Of a stretch of DNA of 64,000 bases, positions 19,098-29,948 are shown piece after piece. Source of the DNA: Bog-756 sp049517675. GTDB taxonomy: Bacteria > Actinomycetota > Acidimicrobiia > Acidimicrobiales > RAAP-2. Position numbers and translations under genes: made by a program. The DNA lies in assembly GCA_049517675.1 (NCBI GenBank), contig JBEKRV010000015.1:5095-69094 (forward strand), read 5' to 3'. The notes under the pieces are model-generated. The model searched no databases. It saw nothing but the letters and a program-made list of their open reading frames with translations, and was not told the origin of the DNA. The stretch's first letter is position 1; every line of letters starts with the position of its first letter.

Positions 19098-19106
19098 GCG
19101 CAGCGG

Positions 19107-19151
19107 CGCCCGCCCCCGGGGACTCCGACGCGAGATCACCGGGGGCGGGCG
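19107..19151 (+). terminator. Hairpin terminator after hpf
   Basis: A perfect 13-bp inverted repeat (CGCCCGCCCCCGG at 19107-19119, complement at 19139-19151) with a 19-nt loop begins 10 nt after the hpf stop. There is no T-run. Confidence 0.6.
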
Positions 19152-19194
19152 ACCGGTCACGCCGGCTCGGTGTTCCAGGGGAGGCCGCCGACAG

Positions 19195-19200
19195 TAGAGT
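19195..19200 (+). promoter_or_regulatory. -10 element (TAGAGT) for secA
   Basis: TAGAGT ends 9 nt before the secA ATG at 19210. The short intervening sequence has no ribosome site, so a leaderless or near-leaderless mRNA is likely. Confidence 0.5.
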
Positions 19201-19209
19201 GGATTCCCC

Positions 19210-21978
<2,769 letters not shown>

Positions 21979-21979
21979 G

Positions 21980-23137
21980 ATGGCGGGTGACAGTCCCCGC
22001 AAGGGGGACGGTGAGCCGGAAAGGGTCGACATCGCCGCGGCCCTGGACAGGCTGCGCGAGCGGCTGCGCGAAGCCCGGGGGTTCCTCGGGGCGGACGCAT
22101 TGGCCGAGCGCCGGGCCGAGTTGGAGAAAGCGGCGTCGGAGCCCGACCTGTGGGATGACCCGGATCACGCCCGCGAGGTGACCACCGCGCTCGGTCGGGT
22201 CAACGAGGACCTCGAACTGCTGGCCTCGCTCTCCGGGCGCCTGTCCGATGTCGAGACGCTCGACGAGCTCATGCAGGAGGAGGACGACGAGTCGCTCCGG
22301 TCCGAGGCGGAGGAGGGCATCGCCGACCTCGACCGCACCCTCGGGGCACTCGAGCTCCGTGCGCTGTTCGCCGGCGAGTACGACGACGGCGACGCCGTGG
22401 CCGAGATCCACGCCGGCGCGGGCGGCACCGATGCGCAGGACTGGGCCGAGATGATGCTCCGGATGTACACGCGTTGGGCCGAACGCCGGGGATTCTCCAT
22501 CGAGGTGGAGGAGGCGACACCGGGACAGGAGGCCGGGTTGATGTCCGCCACGTTCATCGTCCGGGGCCGGTACGCGTTCGGCCTCCTGGCCGCCGAGCGC
22601 GGCGTGCACCGGCTGGTCCGCATCTCGCCGTTCGATGCCCAGCACCGCCGCCAGACCAGCTTCGCCTCGCTCGACGTGGTTCCGTTCCTGGAGGACCTCT
22701 CCGGCGAGGTCGAGATCGACGAGAAGGATCTTCGCATCGACACCTACCGCTCGTCGGGGGCCGGGGGCCAGCACGTGAACAAGACCGACTCGGCCGTCCG
22801 GATCACCCACCTCCCGACCGGCATCGTGGTGACGTGCCAGAACCAGCGCAGTCAGACCCAGAACAAGGCCCGGGCCATGCTGGTCCTCGGGGCCAAGCTG
22901 GCCGAACGGCAGCGGGCGGAGCACCAGGCCACGCTCGACCAGTTGGCTGGTGACCGCACCGACAACGCCTGGGGGAACCAGATCCGTTCGTACGTGATGG
23001 CGCCGTACCAATTGGTGAAGGACCTGCGGACGAATGCGGAGACCGGCAACGTCGAAGCGGTGCTCGACGGCGACCTCGACATGCTTATCGAGGCGGAGCT
23101 GCGGCGCCGAGCCGAGCTGCGACGCGACCAGGGCTGA
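21980..23137 (+). CDS. prfB: Peptide chain release factor 2
   Basis: This 385-residue factor terminates translation at UGA and UAA. It shows the RF2-type codon-recognition tripeptide SPF (216-218) and the GGQ motif (262-264) that triggers peptidyl-tRNA hydrolysis. The frame is open throughout, with no in-frame TGA near codon 25, so it lacks the programmed frameshift found in many bacterial prfB genes. The ATG is 1 nt after the secA stop and has no separate ribosome site, implying translational coupling. Confidence 0.97.
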   Translation: MAGDSPRKGDGEPERVDIAAALDRLRERLREARGFLGADALAERRAELEKAASEPDLWDDPDHAREVTTALGRVNEDLELLASLSGRLSDVETLDELMQEEDDESLRSEAEEGIADLDRTLGALELRALFAGEYDDGDAVAEIHAGAGGTDAQDWAEMMLRMYTRWAERRGFSIEVEEATPGQEAGLMSATFIVRGRYAFGLLAAERGVHRLVRISPFDAQHRRQTSFASLDVVPFLEDLSGEVEIDEKDLRIDTYRSSGAGGQHVNKTDSAVRITHLPTGIVVTCQNQRSQTQNKARAMLVLGAKLAERQRAEHQATLDQLAGDRTDNAWGNQIRSYVMAPYQLVKDLRTNAETGNVEAVLDGDLDMLIEAELRRRAELRRDQG

Positions 23138-23231
23138 CGACGGGCGGGCGTCGACGGGACCGCAGTCGGTGCCGTCATCCGTGTCGAGGGAGGTCAGGGG
23201 GGCTGACCCCTTTGTGCGACACCCCCGGGTA

Positions 23232-23237
23232 AGATGA
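23232..23237 (+). promoter_or_regulatory. Possible -10 element (TAAGAT) for ftsEX
   Basis: TAAGAT lies about 87 nt before the ftsE ATG in the 187-nt gap after prfB. No good -35 element is visible at 16-18 nt. Confidence 0.35.
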
Positions 23238-23324
23238 ACCGGCGGGCGACCCGCGCCTGACCCGACGTATCCCCCTCACCGCAGTTTCCCGTAGCACCAA
23301 GCAACGCCGAATCACCTCCGCTCC

Positions 23325-24116
23325 ATGATCAAATTCCAGAACGTCACCAAGACGTACAAGGGATCCACGGTCGCACTCAGTGACTGCACCGTCGAGATCG
23401 ACAAAGGTGAGTTCGTGTTCCTCGTCGGCCCGTCCGGCTCGGGGAAGACGACGTTCATCCGGCTGCTGCTACGCGAGGAGATGCCCGACTCCGGACGCAT
23501 CTGGGAGGCCGGCAAGGAGATCGGGCACCTGCCCAAGTGGCGTATCCCGTACCTGCGCCGGAACATCGGCTGCGTGTTCCAGGACTTCCGGCTGCTCCCC
23601 AACAAGACCGTCTTCGAGAACGTCGCGTTCGCCCTGGAGGTCATCGGTCGGCCGAAGCACGTGATCGCCGCCCAGGTCCCACAGGTGCTCGACCTGGTGG
23701 GCCTGGCCAAGAAGCGGGACAACCTGCCGGGCGAGCTCTCCGGCGGTGAGCAGCAGCGCGTGGCCGTGGCCCGGGCCTTCGTCAACCGTCCGTTGATACT
23801 CCTGGCCGACGAGCCGACCGGCAACCTCGATCCCACGACCAGTCTCGGCATCATGCGCCTGCTGGACCGGATCAATCGCACCGGGACCACCGTGATCATC
23901 GCCACCCACGACGCCGGCATGGTGAACCAGATGCGCCGCCGCGTCATCGAGCTCGACCGGGGCATCCTGGTGCGCGACCAGGCCCACGGGGTGTACGACA
24001 TCGACAGCGCCACCGTGGCGGGCGGGGCCGGAATGCCCACCGGATCGCTCGTGGACCAGATGCCCACCGCCGACTCCGAATTCGAGGTGCCCGGCACCTT
24101 CCTGGCCCGACCCTGA
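23325..24116 (+). CDS. ftsE: Cell-division ATP-binding protein FtsE
   Basis: This 263-residue ABC ATPase works with FtsX to control septal peptidoglycan hydrolases. Walker A is GPSGSGKT (35-42), the signature is LSGGEQQR (138-145), Walker B is LILLADEP (157-164) and the switch His lies in IATHD. The usual FtsE ends near residue 225; here about 35 extra residues follow, as in several actinobacteria. The ftsX ATG overlaps its stop (ATGA/TGATG), giving tight coupling. Confidence 0.96.
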   Translation: MIKFQNVTKTYKGSTVALSDCTVEIDKGEFVFLVGPSGSGKTTFIRLLLREEMPDSGRIWEAGKEIGHLPKWRIPYLRRNIGCVFQDFRLLPNKTVFENVAFALEVIGRPKHVIAAQVPQVLDLVGLAKKRDNLPGELSGGEQQRVAVARAFVNRPLILLADEPTGNLDPTTSLGIMRLLDRINRTGTTVIIATHDAGMVNQMRRRVIELDRGILVRDQAHGVYDIDSATVAGGAGMPTGSLVDQMPTADSEFEVPGTFLARP

Positions 24117-25006
24117 TGCCCGTTTCCCCGGCGTACGTCTCGAAGGAGGCCGTCACCAACCTGTGGCGGAACCGCCTGATGACGGCGGCAGCGATCCTGA
24201 CCGTCGCCGTGTCGCTCGCCCTCGTCGGCTCGGCGCTGCTGTTGAAGCAGGGTGCGAACAAGGCGACCGAGCTGTGGCAGAACGGCGTCCAGACCATCGT
24301 CTGGGTCCAGCCGACCGCGGGCAGGGCCCAGACGAACGCCATCGGTTCCGAGCTGCACCAGTCGGTCTACGTGAAGACGTGCACCTACCGGTCACAGGCC
24401 TACGACTACAACGAGGCGAAGCACGTCCTTCCCGTCGACGAACTGGACGTCACCACCCAGTCCGAGTATCCGGCGTCGTTCCGGTGCGAGCTCACCAACC
24501 CGTCCCAGGCGCCCGCCCTGTACCTGGCCTTCTACGGCAAACCGGGGGTCTACGACGTCAAGTACCCCGGTCAGCAGATCAAGACGATGCAGAGCGTCAT
24601 CCGGGTCCTCCAATGGGTGTTCCTGACGGTGGCGGTGGTCCTGCTCCTGTCCGCGTCGGTACTCATCCTCAACACCATCCGGATGGCCATCTTCGCCCGA
24701 CGTCGCGAGGTCTCGGTGATGAAGCTGGTCGGTGCCACCAACTGGTTCATCCGTCTGCCGTTCATGGCCGAGGGGATGATCCAGGGTCTACTCGGGGCCG
24801 GGGTCGCGGTCCTGGTCGTCCTGGCCCTCTACTGGGGGACCGGTCTGGACCAGGGGAGCACGGCGGCCGACGCGAACAGCATCATCCACCAGATGTCGTT
24901 GAGCGGGTGGGAGGTCTTCGGGACCTGCCTCCTCGTGTCGGCGGTCGGTGTCGGTGTCGGTGTGGTCGGGTCGGCGTTCGCCGTCCGTCGCTTCCTCGAC
25001 GTCTGA
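24116..25006 (+). CDS. ftsX: Cell-division membrane protein FtsX
   Basis: This 296-residue protein has the FtsX layout. An N-terminal helix (about 20-43) precedes an extracytoplasmic domain (about 50-160) containing two cysteines, and three more transmembrane helices follow (about 165-190, 220-245 and 265-290). The conserved RREVSVMKLVGATNWFIRLPF segment couples to the FtsE ATPase. It forms the FtsEX complex with the overlapping upstream gene. Unlike many actinobacterial loci, neither smpB nor tmRNA follows; the next gene is convergent. Confidence 0.95.
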   Translation: MPVSPAYVSKEAVTNLWRNRLMTAAAILTVAVSLALVGSALLLKQGANKATELWQNGVQTIVWVQPTAGRAQTNAIGSELHQSVYVKTCTYRSQAYDYNEAKHVLPVDELDVTTQSEYPASFRCELTNPSQAPALYLAFYGKPGVYDVKYPGQQIKTMQSVIRVLQWVFLTVAVVLLLSASVLILNTIRMAIFARRREVSVMKLVGATNWFIRLPFMAEGMIQGLLGAGVAVLVVLALYWGTGLDQGSTAADANSIIHQMSLSGWEVFGTCLLVSAVGVGVGVVGSAFAVRRFLDV

Positions 25007-25022
25007 CCGCGATCGTCCCGTC

Positions 25023-26327
25023 TCAGGTGGTTCGGGAGAGCCCCAGTCCCGGCCTGGTGCAGGAGTCGATCGTCGGCCCGCCGCCGAACCTGTCCTGGAT
25101 CCACCGTTCGATGAGCCCCGATGAGATCCCCATGACCTGGCTGTGCCCGGCTCCCTGGTCGGTCACGTACTCCACGTCGTCGTACTGACTGCGGCACAGG
25201 CTCTGCTTGATGAACTCGGTCGTCTCGCCGAAGGGGACCACCTCGTCCGCAGTGCCCTGGACCACCAGGATCGGGGCCGAGGTCGGGGTCCCACCGGGGC
25301 GGTTGGCGCGGTTGGCGGCCTGGACGGCGGGGACCTGCTCCCAACCGGGGAGGAAGAAGTGGGCCGGAGGCACGGCGTCGTACAACGAGGCCACGCCGTC
25401 GACGCACGAGGAGGACACGGCGCCGAGGTCGGCCAGGCCGGCCGGAGTGAGCACGGTCCGGAGGCCGAACGTCCGGTAGTGGCGGGCCCAGGCGAAGAGG
25501 ACCATGGCGGTGAAGGCCGACTGGCCCGAGGGGGGCGGCAGGTCCCCCGACGGCGCCAACTCGAGTACCGACGTGACCGGGGCCACGGCGGCAACGCCGG
25601 CGACGTAGAGATCGGGGGCGTACGACGGTGCGATCTCCCCGGCGAAGAGTGCGGCCTGGCCTCCTTGTGAGTACCCGAGGATCACCACGTCGTCCGATGC
25701 GTCGCTGCCGACCAGCGCCCGTGCCGCCCGTGCTGCGTCGAGTACGTCCTCGCCCTCGCTGTCGCCGACGAGATAGGGATGGAGGCCCGGGGCCCCCAAC
25801 CCGCGGTAGTCGGTGGCCACGACGATGTCCCGATCGTGGATGAGGCCGGCCAGATCGGGCAGGGTCGCGGTCCCCTCCAGGGACGGTGCGCAACCCGACG
25901 CCACCCCGGTGGTCCCGTGGGCCCAGCTGACGACGGGGAATCCGCCGGGCGGAGGGGTACCGCCGGGAACGACGGCGATCCCGGACTCGGCCAGGTCGCC
26001 GCCCGATCCCGATGTGGAGTGGTACAGGATCCGGTAGGCCCTGGTGCCAGAGGGGAGACCCGACCCGGCGGGGATCTGCTGGGTGCGGATGACGGAGCCG
26101 GCGGGGGCGTAGGGGAGCGGGTCCGGCGGTCGGTAGAACGAGGCGAGTGCTCCGGTGACCGAGGCGTCGGTCCCGTCGACCGCGGTGGTGGGCGGGGCCG
26201 GGGTGCCGGCGGAGGCCGCGGCAGGGGCGGCGAGTGCTCCTCCGAAGCAGGTCACCGCGGCGAGCGCGACGGCGAGGGAGCGGGCCCGCTTCGACAGCGC
26301 GGCGACACGTGCGCGGAGAGGGGCCAT
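25023..26327 (-). CDS. Secretory lipase (LIP family) / alpha-beta hydrolase
   Basis: This 434-residue protein has a signal peptide (basic start, hydrophobic 18-40, AAPAAASA cleavage region). It has an alpha/beta hydrolase domain with nucleophile elbow GYSQGG (218-223, Ser220), an Asp in VQGTADEVVPF and a His in GAGHSQV. The WAHGTTG and YRGLG segments match the secretory lipase family that hydrolyses acylglycerols or other esters outside the cell. It is monocistronic, with TACTGT (26337-26342, minus strand) 9 nt before the ATG. Substrate is not deducible. Confidence 0.87.
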   Translation of the reverse strand: MAPLRARVAALSKRARSLAVALAAVTCFGGALAAPAAASAGTPAPPTTAVDGTDASVTGALASFYRPPDPLPYAPAGSVIRTQQIPAGSGLPSGTRAYRILYHSTSGSGGDLAESGIAVVPGGTPPPGGFPVVSWAHGTTGVASGCAPSLEGTATLPDLAGLIHDRDIVVATDYRGLGAPGLHPYLVGDSEGEDVLDAARAARALVGSDASDDVVILGYSQGGQAALFAGEIAPSYAPDLYVAGVAAVAPVTSVLELAPSGDLPPPSGQSAFTAMVLFAWARHYRTFGLRTVLTPAGLADLGAVSSSCVDGVASLYDAVPPAHFFLPGWEQVPAVQAANRANRPGGTPTSAPILVVQGTADEVVPFGETTEFIKQSLCRSQYDDVEYVTDQGAGHSQVMGISSGLIERWIQDRFGGGPTIDSCTRPGLGLSRTT

Positions 26328-26370
26328 GGCCGTTCCACAGTAGCCAGACCGGACTGCGGGCGTCGTCCTC

Positions 26371-26376
26371 TACGCT
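26371..26376 (+). promoter_or_regulatory. -10 element (TACGCT) for the serine hydrolase gene
   Basis: TACGCT is 9 nt before the ATG at 26386. The divergent lipase gene has its own -10 only about 30 bp away, so the two promoters sit nearly back to back in a 58-bp gap. Confidence 0.45.
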
Positions 26377-26385
26377 GGTCGGGAC

Positions 26386-27276
26386 ATGGACGCTCTCGCA
26401 TCGGTGGCCGACTGGCCGGTGGACTCGGCGGCTGTCGGCGTCGTGCGGATCGACCGGGACGGTCCCGAACGACTGTCGGCGGTCGGCGACGTGGAACGTC
26501 GCTACCCGTGGGCTTCGGTGACCAAGCCGGCCACCGCGTTGGCCGTCCTGGTGGCCGTCGAGGAGGGCACCCTGGCACTGGACGAACCGGCCGGTCCGGC
26601 AGGTTCGACGGTCCGGCACCTCCTGGCCCACGCATCGGGGCTCGGGCCCGAGCCCGGGCCGCCGACCGAGCCCCCCGGCACCCGGCGGATCTATTCGAAC
26701 GCCGGCTACGTGGAGCTTGCGACCGTGCTCGCGGCTCGTGCCGGCATGCCGTTCGCCGACTACCTCGCCGAGGCGGTCCTCCGCCCGCTCGGCATGTCCG
26801 GCACGACCCTGATGAACCCGACGGCCGGTGCCGCCGCGGCCGGTCTGCTCGGGCCTCTCACGGACCTGGTGTCCCTCGGTTGCGAGTGGGCCCGCCCCAC
26901 GCTCGTCGCCGGCACGACCTGGAGGGATGCCACCTCGGTCCAGTTCCCGGGGCTCGCCGGGGTGCTCCCCGGCTTCGGCCCATTCGACCCGTGCGACTGG
27001 GGACTGGGGGTCGAGATACGGGGCGCCAAGTTCCCGCACTGGACGGGCGCCGACAACTCGCCGGCCACCTTCGGACACTTCGGCCAGACGGGATCGTTCC
27101 TGTGGGTGGACCCGGTGGCGGGGGTGCTGTGCGCCGGCCTGGCCGACCGCCGGTTCGGGGTGTGGGCGTCACGAGCCTGGCCGGCCCTGGCCGACGCCGT
27201 ACTGGCCGAGGCCGCCCTGTCCGCACCGGGTGCGGTCGCGGGCGGGCCACCGCACGGTGGCGACGGCCACGTCTAG
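26386..27276 (+). CDS. Beta-lactamase-related serine hydrolase (class C / esterase-like)
   Basis: This 296-residue protein carries the Ser-x-x-Lys motif SVTK (44-47), the Tyr-Ser-Asn motif YSN (103-105) and a late HFGQTGS segment in the place of the KTG box. These mark the serine beta-lactamase/D-alanyl-D-alanine carboxypeptidase fold. No signal peptide is visible, which suggests a cytoplasmic esterase or peptidase rather than a resistance enzyme. Its TAG stop forms part of the -10 element of the next gene. Confidence 0.87.
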   Translation: MDALASVADWPVDSAAVGVVRIDRDGPERLSAVGDVERRYPWASVTKPATALAVLVAVEEGTLALDEPAGPAGSTVRHLLAHASGLGPEPGPPTEPPGTRRIYSNAGYVELATVLAARAGMPFADYLAEAVLRPLGMSGTTLMNPTAGAAAAGLLGPLTDLVSLGCEWARPTLVAGTTWRDATSVQFPGLAGVLPGFGPFDPCDWGLGVEIRGAKFPHWTGADNSPATFGHFGQTGSFLWVDPVAGVLCAGLADRRFGVWASRAWPALADAVLAEAALSAPGAVAGGPPHGGDGHV

Positions 27277-27279
27277 GCT
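27274..27279 (+). promoter_or_regulatory. -10 element (TAGGCT) overlapping the upstream stop codon
   Basis: TAGGCT starts with the TAG stop codon of the serine hydrolase gene and ends 7 nt before the ATG at 27287. The nucleotidyltransferase could therefore be made from its own leaderless mRNA as well as by read-through. Confidence 0.5.
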
Positions 27280-27286
27280 GCGCCGC

Positions 27287-28030
27287 ATGAAGGGTGTCCT
27301 CCTCGCCGGCGGTACCGGCTCGCGTCTCCATCCCCTGACCCGGATCACCAACAAGCACCTGCTGCCGATCTACGACCGACCGATGATCAACTGGGGCATC
27401 GAGGCCCTGGTCAACGCCGGTATCACCGAGATCATGCTGGTGACCGGAGGTACCCACGCCGGTGAGTTCCTCCGGCTGCTCGGCAACGGGCACGAGTTCG
27501 GCATCGACCGCCTGAGCTACGGCTACCAGGACAGGCCGGGGGGGATCGCCGAGGCGCTCGGACTGGCGGCCCGGTTCGTCGACGGGGACCCGGTCCTGGT
27601 GATGCTCGCCGACAACATCGTCGAGAATTCGATCAGGCCGTTGGTGGAGGCCTTCCAGGCGGACCCCCGCGGGGCGCGGATCCTGCTCACCCCGGTGGAC
27701 GAGGACGAGCACCTGCGCCACCTCGGCGTCCCCACCTTCGACGACGAGAACCGCATCGTGGGAATCGTGGAGAAGCCGGAGCACCCCGCCTCCAAATTCG
27801 GGGTCACCGGCATCTACTGCTACGACGCCGACGTCTTCGACGTGATCCCCGACCTGGTCCCCTCCGGGCGGGGCGAGCTCGAGATCACCGACGTCAACAA
27901 CCACTACATCGCCCAGGGGGCCATGGCCTACGACATCCTCGAGGGGTTCTGGGGCGACGCCGGCGAGTCGATCGACGCGTACTACACCGTGAACGACTTC
28001 GTCCGGAAGCACGGGGCCAACAAGGCCTGA
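27287..28030 (+). CDS. Sugar-phosphate nucleotidyltransferase (RmlA-like)
   Basis: This 247-residue GT-A fold enzyme opens MKGVLLAGGTGSRLHPLT, the nucleotide-binding signature. It continues NKHLLPIYDRPMI, then has the metal-binding Asp in MLADNIVE and VEKPEHPASKFGVTGIYCYD. This is the glucose-1-phosphate thymidylyltransferase family, which makes dTDP-glucose for deoxysugars. It is about 40 residues shorter than typical RmlA, lacking the C-terminal helical extension, so donor specificity is uncertain. A 100-nt GC-rich gap separates it from the convergent acyl-CoA synthetase. Confidence 0.88.
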   Translation: MKGVLLAGGTGSRLHPLTRITNKHLLPIYDRPMINWGIEALVNAGITEIMLVTGGTHAGEFLRLLGNGHEFGIDRLSYGYQDRPGGIAEALGLAARFVDGDPVLVMLADNIVENSIRPLVEAFQADPRGARILLTPVDEDEHLRHLGVPTFDDENRIVGIVEKPEHPASKFGVTGIYCYDADVFDVIPDLVPSGRGELEITDVNNHYIAQGAMAYDILEGFWGDAGESIDAYYTVNDFVRKHGANKA

Positions 28031-28130
28031 GGCGGCTCCTGCCCGGGCGGTCCGGACCGGGAGCACCTCGGCCCGTACGGCACCGGGGCCCCGGAACCGT
28101 CCCCGTGCCGGTCCGGGCCGCGGCCACCCG

Positions 28131-29783
28131 TCAGTCGAGCGGGACGCCCAACCACTCGGCGGTCTCGCTGCGGTGGCGTGCGTAGTCGACCTTGCCCGAC
28201 GGCGACCGCCCGATGGTCTCGACGAATCGGACGCGGCGGGGCGCCTTGAAGCCGGCCAACCGCGCCTTCACGTGCCCGATGACCGCGTCGGGAGCGACCG
28301 AGCCCTCGGCGACCCCGGGCGACAGCTGCACGACGGCCACGATCTCCTCGCCGAAACGCTCGCTCGGGATGCCGACGACGACCGCGTCGAGCACGTCCGG
28401 GACGGTCTTGACCACCTCCTCGACCTCCTCGGGATAGACCTTCTCACCGCCGGTGTTGATGCACACCGAGCCGCGCCCGAGCAGGTGGATGGACCCGTCG
28501 GCGCGAACCTCGGCGAAGTCGCCGGGGACGGAGTAGCGGGTGCCGTCGATGGTCCGGAACGTGGCCGCCGACTTCGCCTCGTCCTTGTAGTAGCCGACCG
28601 GGATCCTGCCACCGAGGGCGAGCACCCCGATCCGGTCCGACCCCGGCCCGATGTCCCGTCCGTCGGCGTCGATGACCCGTACGTCGGGCCCGAGGGAGAA
28701 CCGGGCCGTCTCGGCGGCCGCCTGGGCCGACGACACCGAGGAGCCCATCCCGAGGGCCTCCGACGAGGAGAACGCGTCGACGAGGAGCATGCCCGGGTGG
28801 TGGAGGAGGAGGCCCTGTTTGGACTGCTCACTCCACATCACCCCCGAGGAGACGATGGCGACGAGGCTCGACAGGTCCCAGCGGCCCGGCTCGGCGTCGA
28901 GGGTGGCGAGGATCGGCTTGGCGAAGGCGTCGCCCACGATGACGAGGCCGTTCACCGCCTGCCGTTCGATGGTGTCGAGCAACTCGGTCGGGTCGAACTG
29001 CCGCGAGGTCAGGGTCACGACGTGGCCACCCTCGCTCAGGCACTCCATGGCGGTGAACGCACCGGTCCCGTGCATGAGCGGGCAGGCGGGCAGGAGCGTC
29101 ATGCCGGGCCCGCTCCGGGCCAACTCGGCCCGGACGTCGTCGATCCCGCCCTCGGGCGGATAGCGCCGGAAGCCGCTGCCGTTGAGCCGGGCGAACAGAT
29201 CGTCCTGGCGCCACATGACGCCCTTCGGCATCCCGGTGGTCCCACCGGTGTAGAGCATGTGGAGGTCGTCCGGACTCCTTCCCCATGGCGCCCGGACCCG
29301 TTCGTGGCCGTCCGGCCCGAAGGCGCCGGTCGTCTCGGCGGCCTCCTCGAAGGGGACGGCCCAAGGCGGGCACGAGGCGGTCGCGTCGTCGACCCACAGC
29401 CAGCTGCGTATCCCGGGGACCCGGTCGCGGATGCCCTCGATCCGCTCGACGAATGCCCCGTGGAAGACGACGGCGACGGTGTCGGCGTTCTCCCACAGGT
29501 AGACCAGTTCGTCGTCGGCGTAGCGGTAGTTGGTGTTGATGGGGACGAGGCCGATCTTGTGGGCGGCGAAGGTGGACTCCAGGTACTCGGAGCAGTTGTA
29601 GAGGTACAGGGCGACCTTGTCCTGCTCGGCCGCGCCGGCCCCGAGCAGCCATCGGCCCACGTTGTCGGCCCGCTGGTCGAACTCGCGCCAGGTGCGGGTG
29701 TAGCTCCCGTGGACGAGGGCCGGCGCGTCCGGGATCTCGTCGGCCACCGTCTCCCACACGTCGGCGAAATTCCACTTGCTCAC
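28131..29783 (-). CDS. Long-chain acyl-CoA synthetase (AMP-dependent ligase)
   Basis: This 550-residue enzyme of the ANL superfamily has the P-loop YTGGTTGMPKGVMW near residue 180 and an A5-type region VDAFSSSEALGMG. The PGDFAEVRADGSIHLLGRGSVCINTGGEKVYPEEVE hinge and a C-terminal Lys in GRSPSGKVDY complete the set. It activates a carboxylic acid to an acyl-CoA through an acyl-AMP. The GTG start has GAGGAG about 7 nt upstream. It is divergent from an acyl-CoA dehydrogenase, so both may serve fatty-acid or related acid catabolism. Confidence 0.93.
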   Translation of the reverse strand: MSKWNFADVWETVADEIPDAPALVHGSYTRTWREFDQRADNVGRWLLGAGAAEQDKVALYLYNCSEYLESTFAAHKIGLVPINTNYRYADDELVYLWENADTVAVVFHGAFVERIEGIRDRVPGIRSWLWVDDATASCPPWAVPFEEAAETTGAFGPDGHERVRAPWGRSPDDLHMLYTGGTTGMPKGVMWRQDDLFARLNGSGFRRYPPEGGIDDVRAELARSGPGMTLLPACPLMHGTGAFTAMECLSEGGHVVTLTSRQFDPTELLDTIERQAVNGLVIVGDAFAKPILATLDAEPGRWDLSSLVAIVSSGVMWSEQSKQGLLLHHPGMLLVDAFSSSEALGMGSSVSSAQAAAETARFSLGPDVRVIDADGRDIGPGSDRIGVLALGGRIPVGYYKDEAKSAATFRTIDGTRYSVPGDFAEVRADGSIHLLGRGSVCINTGGEKVYPEEVEEVVKTVPDVLDAVVVGIPSERFGEEIVAVVQLSPGVAEGSVAPDAVIGHVKARLAGFKAPRRVRFVETIGRSPSGKVDYARHRSETAEWLGVPLD

Positions 29784-29935
29784 GTCGGTCTCCTCGTTCC
29801 CCCGGTCCGGAGCGGGTCCAACCCGTCCCCGAGACCATGCCGTCCCCTTCGACCCATCCCGTCCCGCAACCGTCGGAGGCCGTCACCAGCGTACGGGCAC
29901 GTCCCGACGGTGGGACCGCGGTGGTCGGTGCAGCC

Positions 29936-29941
29936 TACGCT
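29936..29941 (+). promoter_or_regulatory. -10 element (TACGCT) for the acyl-CoA dehydrogenase gene
   Basis: TACGCT is followed by seven bases and the GTG at 29949, with no ribosome site, which also supports that GTG as the start. Confidence 0.5.
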
Positions 29942-29948
29942 GGCCCAC

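Noticed and set aside
21980..22100. Programmed frameshift in prfB
   Set aside because: The frame is continuous through the region where the in-frame TGA and CTT slip site would lie.
26386..27276. Serine hydrolase as an antibiotic-resistance beta-lactamase
   Set aside because: It lacks a signal peptide and a standard KTG box, and the family is dominated by esterases and peptidases.
28031..28130. Terminator hairpin between the nucleotidyltransferase and the acyl-CoA synthetase genes
   Set aside because: Several GC-rich complementary stretches exist (GGCAC...GTGCC), but none forms a single clean stem clearly better than expected in such DNA.
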